Shown: positions 1 through 5,124 of the stretch, piece by piece
Numbering within the stretch: the first letter of the stretch is position 1
Layout of the letters: every line of letters starts with the position of its first letter
Assembly (NCBI GenBank): GCA_041589565.1
Contig: JBFHVL010000122.1
Location: 1 to 9,995 of the forward strand
DNA from: Pleionea sp041589565
GTDB lineage: Bacteria; Pseudomonadota; Gammaproteobacteria; Enterobacterales; Kangiellaceae
DNA length: 9,995 nt
Direction: 5' to 3'
Position numbers and translations under genes: made by a program
Notes under the pieces: generated by a model
What the model was told of the DNA's origin: nothing
Seen by the model: the letters and a program-made list of their open reading frames with translations, nothing else
The model's database searches: none

Positions 1-6
1 AACCAG

Positions 7-525
7 ATGACGAAGAAGATGAATTTGGTTATTGATGTTCACTATAGCAACGATGATGTTGCTATCGCCGCAGGCATTTCTTTTTCAAATTGGCTATCAG
101 ATTCAATAGAAGATAAGCACATTGTCAAAATTGATGGTGTCGCGCCATATAAGCCGGGAAGCTTTTTTGAGCGAGAACTTCCATGCATACTCGCATTGCT
201 AGAAGCCATAGAAGAAAAACCACAAACAATCGTTATTGATGGGTATGTAACTTTAGGCGCTGAAAAACGGGATGGCTTAGGTGCTCATTTGTACAGAGCA
301 TTAGATTCTAAAATTTCAATTATTGGCGTTGCAAAAAATAAATTTACTGGCACTCCACTCGATTTCGAAATTTTAAGAGGTAAAAGCAAGAACCCACTTT
401 TCGTAACATCAATAGGTATAGATAATACTATAGCAAAAAATCTAATTTTAAGTATGCATGGTAACAATAGAATACCTACACTAATAAAATCTGTAGATAG
501 AGTGTGTAGAGATGCAATCACTTAA
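7..525 (+). CDS. Endonuclease V family protein (short form), likely an integron cassette gene
   Basis: Endonuclease V cuts nucleic acid one phosphodiester 3' of deaminated bases, mainly inosine, using a divalent metal in an RNase H-like fold. The family pattern is clear in these 172 residues. The catalytic acidic residues are D10 in VIDVHY, E57 in FFERELPC and D78 in VIDGY. The wedge motif PYKPG lies at 47-51, IGVAK at 106-110 (K110 matches the conserved active-site lysine), and RGKSKNPLFVT and MHGNNRIPTL follow. It is shorter than the E. coli enzyme (about 223 aa), mainly because only nine residues precede the first aspartate; I recall short bacterial members starting the same way. ATG at 7 is the likely start, but ATG at 19 is possible and the frame stays open to the window edge, so upstream extension cannot be excluded. 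No convincing ribosome site is visible. The gene is AT-richer than its neighbours, and its TAA lies inside the attC-like element. The family call is firm; the substrate (DNA or RNA) is not settled. Confidence 0.87.
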   Translation: MTKKMNLVIDVHYSNDDVAIAAGISFSNWLSDSIEDKHIVKIDGVAPYKPGSFFERELPCILALLEAIEEKPQTIVIDGYVTLGAEKRDGLGAHLYRALDSKISIIGVAKNKFTGTPLDFEILRGKSKNPLFVTSIGIDNTIAKNLILSMHGNNRIPTLIKSVDRVCRDAIT

Positions 526-579
526 CAAGTCAAAGCACTCGGACGCAGCGAAACTGCGCCGGTGTTTGAGGCGTTAATA
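520..579 (+). other. attC: Integron attC recombination site (59-base element)
   Basis: The 60-bp element starts with ACTTAAC at 520-526, matching the RYYYAAC consensus, and ends with GCGTTAATA, whose GTT at 573-575 is the integrase cleavage core. Folding gives 522-526 with 573-577, a 3x3 internal loop, 530-534 with 565-569, 536-538 with 562-564, 540-542 with 559-561, and 544-548 with 554-558, closed by a CGAAA loop. All three unpaired bases (G535, T539, A543) are on one arm, which is the extrahelical-base asymmetry integron integrases use to choose the strand. The stop codon of the endonuclease V gene (523-525) lies within the first box, as is usual in cassettes. The last bases (GTTAATA) deviate from GTTRRRY, which is common because they derive from the neighbouring DNA. 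A transcription terminator is unlikely because no T-run follows. Confidence 0.86.
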
Positions 580-690
580 ACAGACAATATTTCACAGCTA
601 AAAAACGGACAAGCCCCATAAAAACTCCAGTGTCTGCAAATGGCCGAAAACTGCCATAAAAGAACAATAAAATTTTTAACTTTAAAACAA
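580..690. other. AT-rich spacer right of attC; no gene seen
   Basis: This stretch lies between the attC-like site and the terminator of the opposite-strand protease operon. I find no credible open frame, no second attC and no integrase-like sequence. The small inverted pair TGGC/GCCA near 642-657 is too short to interpret. If the cassette array ends here, this is the junction with the ordinary chromosome. Confidence 0.4.
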
Positions 691-716
691 AAGTGGCTCG
701 AACAAAGTTCGAGCCA
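683..716 (-). terminator. Rho-independent terminator of the metallopeptidase operon
   Basis: A perfect 10-bp inverted repeat (TGGCTCGAAC at 694-703 and GTTCGAGCCA at 707-716) closes a 3-base loop. On the minus strand it is followed by the T-rich tract CTTTTGTTTTA, and it starts 30 bases after the metallopeptidase stop codon. Reading the plus strand there is no T-run after the hairpin, so it should serve mainly the minus-strand operon. Confidence 0.85.
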
Positions 717-745
717 GTAATCAAAATACCTAAACGATAAATCGA

Positions 746-1486
746 TTAATAATAACCGGCTATATCATCAATAATTGGACGAATAGCTTGGTAAGCATTG
801 GATACTCCGGAAACACCACAAGGCTGTGAGTTACAGGCGTTCCAATCTGGATCAGAAAATACATCTAATCGTGCAACGTTACCGCGGAATGCTTGCGGAT
901 AAGCCATGATAGTAGAGAAACTGTAATCTACACCGTGACCCATTCCGTACACATAAACACCACCTGAAGTATCTCCCTGACGACGTGAATGTGCCAAGCC
1001 CATATTATGGCCAAGCTCATGCACAAAGGTATTGTCGCCACAGTCAACGGCACTAATGCTGTACGCACGATCACGAGAAGACGAGTACATGCGACCGTTG
1101 CTGCCTTGACCTATCCAGGCAATACCACAAACATAACCACCCGATACGTTTTGACGTTTGCCTAACAGCGCAACCATGTCGGCTCGATACTGACTACGAT
1201 AGCCACGAATGGATGAGTTGTTAGTCAGCCAGTTCAAGTCACTGCTGCTAGGAACACGATTGGTATTAGTGATTTTACCCTGTGCCACAACACGAAGGTT
1301 AATGTTTAAACCATTGTTGCGGTAAACGCGGTTAGAGTACGAAATCAGATTATTGATTTTGGTACTCATGCTCCCGCTATAGTCCGCTGCTGGCTTGGTG
1401 TACAACATCATGATGTCGATGGTTTCAGCCTTTACGGTGCTGATCATAGCGATCGCACTTAAGGCTCCCAATATCATTTTTTTCAT
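746..1486 (-). CDS. Secreted reprolysin-like zinc metallopeptidase (metzincin), catalytic domain only
   Basis: This 246-residue protein is a metzincin-type zinc endopeptidase. Residues 1-20 form a Sec signal peptide (MKK, a hydrophobic stretch, then VKA before ETIDI), so the enzyme should leave the cytoplasm. The zinc site is HELGHNMGLAH at 156-166, giving ligands H156, H160 and H166 and general base E157; the Met-turn is STIMAY at 191-196 with M194. Four cysteines (C120, C149, C218, C223) could form disulfides. The mature chain begins directly with IDIMMLYT, the first strand of the catalytic domain of bacterial reprolysin-like peptidases, so it lacks the long propeptide usual in the family. 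A propeptide-like protein is encoded immediately upstream in the same operon, 38 bp away. AGGAG stands 9 bases before the ATG. Target proteins are unknown. An M12/M72-type assignment is likely; the exact family needs a profile search. Confidence 0.92.
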   Translation of the reverse strand: MKKMILGALSAIAMISTVKAETIDIMMLYTKPAADYSGSMSTKINNLISYSNRVYRNNGLNINLRVVAQGKITNTNRVPSSSDLNWLTNNSSIRGYRSQYRADMVALLGKRQNVSGGYVCGIAWIGQGSNGRMYSSSRDRAYSISAVDCGDNTFVHELGHNMGLAHSRRQGDTSGGVYVYGMGHGVDYSFSTIMAYPQAFRGNVARLDVFSDPDWNACNSQPCGVSGVSNAYQAIRPIIDDIAGYY

Positions 1487-1524
1487 TTGAGTTAGCTCCT
1501 CATTATATTTTTATATTGCTTTGT

Positions 1525-2244
1525 TTATGGTTTATCGCCGGATGACGATTCTTGAATTACGTAATCAAACTCCACATCGATATCGTCATTATTTAACTGA
1601 TCGTCGGTTACTGGAGTTTCAGGTATTGCCACACCGTCTTCATGCTCTGACCAATGAGAAGCCACAAGTGATTGGCGGGATGTAATCCAGGCATAGTCGC
1701 CTTGGGCTTCCAACAAATATACTCCATCGGGAGTGCTGACCTGGGCATAGCTATTGGCCGCACCAATGGTAAATACAACGCTGTAATATTTATCCATTCC
1801 GGGGAAGTTGGCTTCGATCGTTTTATCGCCATTGGGGTGTTCGGTAACCATATCGACTTCGGCGGCAAGGCTGGTGCCAAGCTGAGGTATGGTCAACTCA
1901 AACACATCGCCCAGCTGCATGCTTTTCATTTGCTGGGTGTTTAATTCGATGTAGGCTTCACCGGCGAGATCACCGGGGAGTTTTTCGGGGTTGGCCTGTA
2001 GCACTTCGCGCGCTTTTTCGGACTCTTCCCACAAAGCAATTATTTCTTCATCGGTCGCCAAAGCGTCGCGATTTGATCGAGTTTTTATATCAGTTGTATG
2101 GACAGGTTGGGAGTCGAATTGGTCGAGAACAGTACTGACGTGCTGTTCAGTGGTTGAGTTACCCTGCGGATCAGATGATGAGTTCCAGAAATAAAAAGCA
2201 ACACCAGTAATAATAAATACAGTGAAAATCAGCGTGTTACGCAT
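1525..2244 (-). CDS. Membrane-anchored propeptide-like partner of the metallopeptidase
   Basis: The 239-residue product (counted from the chosen ATG) has an N-terminal hydrophobic segment at about 4-20 with no lipobox, suggesting an uncleaved anchor or signal. A polar linker follows, then a helical charged stretch (about 65-85). A beta-rich domain at about 95-195 carries LGDVFELTIPQ, a GDKTIEANFPG turn, FTIGAANSYAQVSTPDGVY and GDYAWI. This layout (strand, xPDGxYLLE, aromatic turn, then an acidic tail) recalls the propeptides that precede the catalytic domain in single-chain bacterial reprolysin-like proteases. The tail is very acidic (DDQLNNDDIDVEFD). The longer frame would start at TTG 2250, but GGAG at 2252-2255 is too close to that codon and sits 7 bases before ATG 2244, so the ATG is chosen. 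It is the first gene of a two-gene operon with the peptidase. Inference: it chaperones, inhibits or tethers the protease. No direct evidence of function is visible. Confidence 0.85.
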   Translation of the reverse strand: MRNTLIFTVFIITGVAFYFWNSSSDPQGNSTTEQHVSTVLDQFDSQPVHTTDIKTRSNRDALATDEEIIALWEESEKAREVLQANPEKLPGDLAGEAYIELNTQQMKSMQLGDVFELTIPQLGTSLAAEVDMVTEHPNGDKTIEANFPGMDKYYSVVFTIGAANSYAQVSTPDGVYLLEAQGDYAWITSRQSLVASHWSEHEDGVAIPETPVTDDQLNNDDIDVEFDYVIQESSSGDKP

Positions 2245-2251
2245 GATCAAT

Positions 2252-2255
2252 CTCC
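2252..2255 (-). promoter_or_regulatory. Ribosome binding site deciding the start at 2244
   Basis: GGAG on the minus strand lies 7 bases from the ATG at 2244-2242. The in-frame TTG at 2250 would be only one base away, so it is unlikely to be used. Confidence 0.75.
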
Positions 2256-2339
2256 AAAGTGCGAAACGGTAGGGATACCGAGTTTATTGTTATTCTTCGT
2301 ACGGCTTACAATCGAAGGGACACGGCTGGCTGTTTGAAC

Positions 2340-2376
2340 AAACTTTAAATGCCAACTTGTATAGTTGTTAAAGTTT
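2340..2376. repeat. Nested inverted repeat upstream of the protease operon
   Basis: AAACTTTAA (2340-2348) is perfectly inverted as TTAAAGTTT (2368-2376). Inside it CAACT (2353-2357) is inverted as AGTTG (2363-2367) around TGTAT. The only unpaired stem bases are ATGC at 2349-2352. There is no T-run on either side, so a terminator is unlikely; an operator or a leader hairpin is more plausible. It lies about 100 bp before the start codon of the operon's first gene and overlaps the weak promoter candidates. Confidence 0.5.
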
Positions 2377-2385
2377 CGTTACAAA

Positions 2386-2399
2386 TGGATTGTAATCCA
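2386..2399. repeat. Short palindrome, possible operator
   Basis: TGGATT and AATCCA face each other across GT, giving a 14-bp palindrome just upstream of the weak promoter candidates of the protease operon. The size and symmetry suit a dimeric repressor or activator site, but I match it to no known regulator. Confidence 0.35.
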
Positions 2400-2536
2400 A
2401 TGCATTATTGCCGGATAAAGTTGTGACTTATTACCGTGCTATCTCAGCAGGCATATAAAAAAGTGTGAGCTACGGCGGGTTTTCATTGAAACTCTCGGAA
2501 TTTGAGAACTGTGAGCTGTTAGCGCCGTTTCAGGAT

Positions 2537-2585
2537 GAACAAAAGGAGAGTCGATTAACAGTAGTGAAGAACTACTGTTAATCGA
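2537..2585 (-). terminator. Terminator of the cobalamin adenosyltransferase gene
   Basis: A perfect 15-bp inverted repeat (2551-2565 and 2571-2585, arms TCGATTAACAGTAGT and ACTACTGTTAATCGA) closes the 5-base loop GAAGA. On the minus strand it begins 15 bases after the stop codon and leads into CTCTCCTTTTGTTC. The T-run is interrupted but the stem is unusually long and perfect. Confidence 0.8.
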
Positions 2586-2600
2586 ATGGGTAAAATATTT

Positions 2601-3158
2601 TCACTTGCCTTTGGTACGATCAGAATTCCACATCTGCTCTTGCACGTCGGCGTTGCGGCCCAGTATCCGACAGCATACAAACAGAAAATCGGAGAGGCGA
2701 TTTAAATACTTTTGGGTCACCAGATTAATTTCTTCTTCACGAGCGAGAGAAACCAGGCAACGTTCCGCACGACGACAAACCGTTCGCGCAACATGACAGG
2801 AAGCCGTGGCCATATCGCCTTTGGGTAAAATAAATTCTTTAAGTGGAGGAAGAGTATCATTTAACTGTTCAAGCCACGTTTCAAGCTCCGCCAGTGACTC
2901 TTCTTTTACCAATTGATACTCAGGCATCGCCAATTCTCCACCCAGATTAAACAAAACATGCTGAATGGCTTCCAGTTTTTCCGCGAGCGAGGCTTCGATG
3001 TTTTGCGCCATGACAACGCCAATGTTCGAATTGAGCTCGTCGACTGTCCCAATGGCTTCGATGCGCGCAGAGTCTTTGTCTACTCGTCGGTTCATGCCAA
3101 TGCCTGTGGTTCCGTCGTCACCGGTTTTGGTGACAAGTTTGGATAAACGGTTACCCAT
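2601..3158 (-). CDS. pduO: PduO-type ATP:cob(I)alamin adenosyltransferase
   Basis: This enzyme transfers the adenosyl group of ATP to cob(I)alamin, making adenosylcobalamin in the cytoplasm; the family works as a trimer. In the 185 residues, the N-terminal ATP-binding segment KLVTKTGDDGTTGIG is at 7-21, RVDKDSARIEAIGTVDELNS at 25-44, FNLGGELA at 70-77, the active-site helix CRRAER at 128-133 and YLNRLSDFLF at 151-160. In related enzymes the arginines and glutamate of the RRAER helix contact ATP, and the aspartate of NRLSD pairs with an arginine at the subunit interface. The length is typical of the family. AGGA stands about 9 bases before the ATG. It is a single-gene unit between two terminators, and no cobalamin synthesis genes or cobalamin riboswitch are visible nearby, so it probably serves salvaged B12. 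The sequence-unrelated BtuR/CobA type is excluded by these motifs. pduO is used here as a family name, not to imply a propanediol operon. Confidence 0.95.
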   Translation of the reverse strand: MGNRLSKLVTKTGDDGTTGIGMNRRVDKDSARIEAIGTVDELNSNIGVVMAQNIEASLAEKLEAIQHVLFNLGGELAMPEYQLVKEESLAELETWLEQLNDTLPPLKEFILPKGDMATASCHVARTVCRRAERCLVSLAREEEINLVTQKYLNRLSDFLFVCCRILGRNADVQEQMWNSDRTKGK

Positions 3159-3201
3159 ACAATTAATTTCCTGCAGTAAATCTAGGTGTTGTTATTGTAT
3201 C

Positions 3202-3216
3202 GCCAAATACGTTGGC
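3202..3216. repeat. Small palindrome upstream of the adenosyltransferase gene
   Basis: GCCAA (3202-3206) is inverted as TTGGC (3212-3216) across a 5-base spacer, 44 bases before the start codon. A perfect minus-strand TTGACA lies at 3228-3233 but has no good -10 at 16-18 bp, and TACAAT (3196-3201) lies too far for normal spacing. A control site is possible but weakly supported. Confidence 0.25.
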
Positions 3217-3256
3217 AAAACATGATTTGTCAAAATGGATAGGTAAAATGTGCGGT

Positions 3257-3300
3257 TTAATGGCAAATACAAAAACAGGGAGTACAAACTCCCTGTTTTT
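3257..3300 (-). terminator. Terminator of mltF
   Basis: A perfect 13-bp inverted repeat, AAAAACAGGGAGT (3271-3283) and ACTCCCTGTTTTT (3288-3300), encloses the loop ACAA. Both strands give a GC-rich core followed by a run of T, so it could stop transcription in either direction, but only mltF (minus strand, ending 24 bases away) reads into it. Confidence 0.88.
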
Positions 3301-3324
3301 ACTATTTATGAGTTTAGCAATGAG

Positions 3325-4893
3325 CTATTCAACGATTTTCTCATCAGTACTGCTGTCAACGGGGCCAGAAGCATCATCCGTTAAATTGCTGTTTGTTGAA
3401 CGACGATGCTCTGCAATCATTTCTCCTGCATCCAAGAGATCAATGGTGTCAGGACGCTCTTCGTCGAGCCAAACCAGAACATCGTAGTAACGACGGATAT
3501 TGGTAACGTAATCGACAGGCTCGTCGCCGCGGGCGTAGCCAAAACGCGTTTGCTTGTAATACTTTTTCTGCTTCAGCATGGGCAGGCGCTCTTTCACGTC
3601 TATCCACTTGTCAGGATCGCCACCTTGTCGCTCAGTCAGAATACGGGCGTCTTCCAAATGGCCATAGCCGATATTGTATGCGGCGAGTGCCATCCAGGTT
3701 CGATCGGGCTCCTGAATACGCTCCGGCATTCTATCCAGCATCATTTTAAAGTATTGCGCACCACCCTGGATACTTTGCTCTGGATCCAGGCGACTTTTGA
3801 TGCCCAGTTGCTTGGCGGTATTTAGAGTCAGCATCATCAGGCCACGCACACCGGTATGGGAGCGCGCTTTAGGGTTCCAGTGCGACTCCTGATAACCCAT
3901 AGCGGCGAGCAAGCGCCAATCCAGCTCTTCACCTGCAGCTTCCTGAAAAATAGGCTTGTAGGCTTCCAGATCGTTTTGTGCTGCTTTCATAAAGGTACGG
4001 GCGCCAACATAATCAAACTCATCGACATGTCCGTAATATTGGTCAATGAGCTGAGCTATCTTTCCAGCTTGCTGTTGCTGACCAAAAAAGTTTACGACTT
4101 CGGTAAACAGGGAATAGTCGTCATCTTTAGGCAATGCCCACGCTAGCTGTTGCGCATCACCCACGGTAAATGCAATGGCCAGTTCTGTTTTAAAGCGGCG
4201 ATTGAGATTCAGTTCAATAGAGTCGGTAATGGTGTAGTCGATGGTTTCATCGAGCACCATATCAAGCAGTTCTTCCGAGGAGTGCTCATCAGTCTCGACC
4301 CAGCTGAGTTGAGGAAACTGTGATTTGACGTCAAGCAACATGGCCGAGTGGCTTGAATTGGCTACAATTCTTAAATCACCTTCAAGCTGGCCAAAGTGGC
4401 GGGGCCAATGCTTACCTTGTTTAAATACCAGTTTGGCAGAGACCTCCTGATAGGGAGGGCCAAATAAATAGCTTTGTTTTCGCTGTGGAGTCGCAGTAAG
4501 TCCCGCTGCAGCAATATCGACACTGCCTGTATCGAGTGAACGAAAAATTTGGGTAATACTGTCTTCTGTGACGAAAACCGGAGTAACGCCGAGGTAATCG
4601 GCAAAAGCGGTAGCAAGCTCGTACTCAATACCTGCTGGACCGTCTTTCTGAACATAATAGGTCGTTGGGCTATTGCGTGTGGCAATTCGCAATATCCCTG
4701 AGCGCTTTACCTGCTCGAGTTTGCTTAACTTTGGCTCCTGACAGCCAGTAAGCATAAAACCGAGCGGGAAGACGAACAGAAAAGGGGAAAGAAATTTAGC
4801 TAATTGTCGCAAATTTTCACCATATTTCGTTAAATGCGCCAAACCGCAAGCCATATCACCAGTATCCATGTGTGAGATTTTTGCCCCTGTCAT
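3325..4893 (-). CDS. mltF: Membrane-bound lytic murein transglycosylase F
   Basis: MltF cleaves the MurNAc-GlcNAc bond of peptidoglycan, leaving 1,6-anhydroMurNAc ends, from the inner face of the outer membrane. The order of parts matches the family. A signal region ends in the lipobox LTGC (C51 would be lipidated). A periplasmic solute-binding (SBP_bac_3-like) regulatory domain spans about 60-290, with LRIATRNSPTTYY, GIEYELATAFADYLGV and DIAAAGLTATPQRK. The SLT catalytic domain spans about 310-475, with catalytic E336 in GYQESHW, then TGVRGLMMLT, LAAYNIGYGH and FGYARGDEPVDYV. The total of 522 residues is close to E. coli MltF (518). The acidic, Ser/Thr-rich tail looks disordered. The start is uncertain: ATG 4893 has no ribosome site and would put 27 mostly polar residues before the signal. 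TTG 4812, with GGTGA just upstream, yields a standard 23-residue lipoprotein signal; ATG 4869 and 4854 are other options. Divergent transcription from purL is a known arrangement. Confidence 0.95.
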   Translation of the reverse strand: MTGAKISHMDTGDMACGLAHLTKYGENLRQLAKFLSPFLFVFPLGFMLTGCQEPKLSKLEQVKRSGILRIATRNSPTTYYVQKDGPAGIEYELATAFADYLGVTPVFVTEDSITQIFRSLDTGSVDIAAAGLTATPQRKQSYLFGPPYQEVSAKLVFKQGKHWPRHFGQLEGDLRIVANSSHSAMLLDVKSQFPQLSWVETDEHSSEELLDMVLDETIDYTITDSIELNLNRRFKTELAIAFTVGDAQQLAWALPKDDDYSLFTEVVNFFGQQQQAGKIAQLIDQYYGHVDEFDYVGARTFMKAAQNDLEAYKPIFQEAAGEELDWRLLAAMGYQESHWNPKARSHTGVRGLMMLTLNTAKQLGIKSRLDPEQSIQGGAQYFKMMLDRMPERIQEPDRTWMALAAYNIGYGHLEDARILTERQGGDPDKWIDVKERLPMLKQKKYYKQTRFGYARGDEPVDYVTNIRRYYDVLVWLDEERPDTIDLLDAGEMIAEHRRSTNSNLTDDASGPVDSSTDEKIVE

Positions 4894-4899
4894 GGTTAA

Positions 4900-4928
4900 A
4901 TTATCGGCGGTAATGTGACATAGCGCAA
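4900..4928 (-). promoter_or_regulatory. Candidate sigma70 promoter for mltF
   Basis: On the minus strand TTGCGC (4923-4928) and GATAAT (4900-4905) are 17 bases apart; the -10 matches 5 of 6 and the -35 3 of 6. Transcription would begin near 4893, exactly at the first ATG, favouring a start codon further downstream. A second candidate with 17-bp spacing is TTGTAA (4954-4959) with TCTAAA (4931-4936), which would leave a leader of about 30 bases. Confidence 0.4.
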
Positions 4929-5050
4929 GTTTTAGATGGGTAAAAATTAACCTTTACAAGATGAATATCCGCTGAATCCATTGCAAATAACGGATTTGCT
5001 CACCACTCGGAGCAGTTAATTATTTGTCGTGGATTTGAGCCAACAAAGCC

Positions 5051-5079
5051 TTATCAAAAAAGGCCATTTCGAGTAGAAT
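5051..5079 (+). promoter_or_regulatory. Sigma70 promoter of purL
   Basis: TTATCA (5051-5056, 4 of 6 to TTGACA) and TAGAAT (5074-5079, 5 of 6 to TATAAT) are separated by the optimal 17 bases. Transcription should start near 5086, giving a leader of about 39 bases with GAGAG at 5112-5116, 8 bases before the purL ATG. I see no convincing PurR operator in this region. Confidence 0.6.
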
Positions 5080-5124
5080 TGGCGCTCATTTTTACCCCCC
5101 TGCAATGATACGAGAGTAAGTCAT

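Larger units (their letters stand above)
2256..2550. other. Intergenic region upstream of the protease operon
   Basis: No gene is visible here. On the operon (minus) strand only weak promoter matches occur: TTTAAC (2367-2372) and TTTAAA (2344-2349) spaced 17, or TTGTAA (2379-2384) and TATACA (2358-2363) spaced 15. Both overlap the nested inverted repeat listed separately. The stretch from about 2400 to 2530 shows nothing recognisable beyond the short repeated word TGTGAGCT. Confidence 0.4.

Noticed and set aside
520..579. The hairpin after the endonuclease V gene as a rho-independent terminator
   Set aside because: No T-run follows on the plus strand, the stem is interrupted on one arm only, and the ends match the attC consensus boxes.
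530..724. A 64-codon minus-strand frame across the attC region
   Set aside because: It runs through both the attC stem and the protease operon terminator, has no ribosome site and no recognisable protein features.
3228..3233. Perfect TTGACA as the adenosyltransferase promoter
   Set aside because: No acceptable -10 lies 16-18 bases downstream on the minus strand, so the hexamer alone is not enough to call a promoter.
3159..3270. Cobalamin riboswitch before the adenosyltransferase gene
   Set aside because: The upstream region is too short and lacks any B12-box-like conserved element; only a small palindrome is present.
4894..5124. PurR operator between mltF and purL
   Set aside because: No sequence close to the ACGCAAACGTTTTC-type palindrome was found by eye, so no purine repressor site is claimed.
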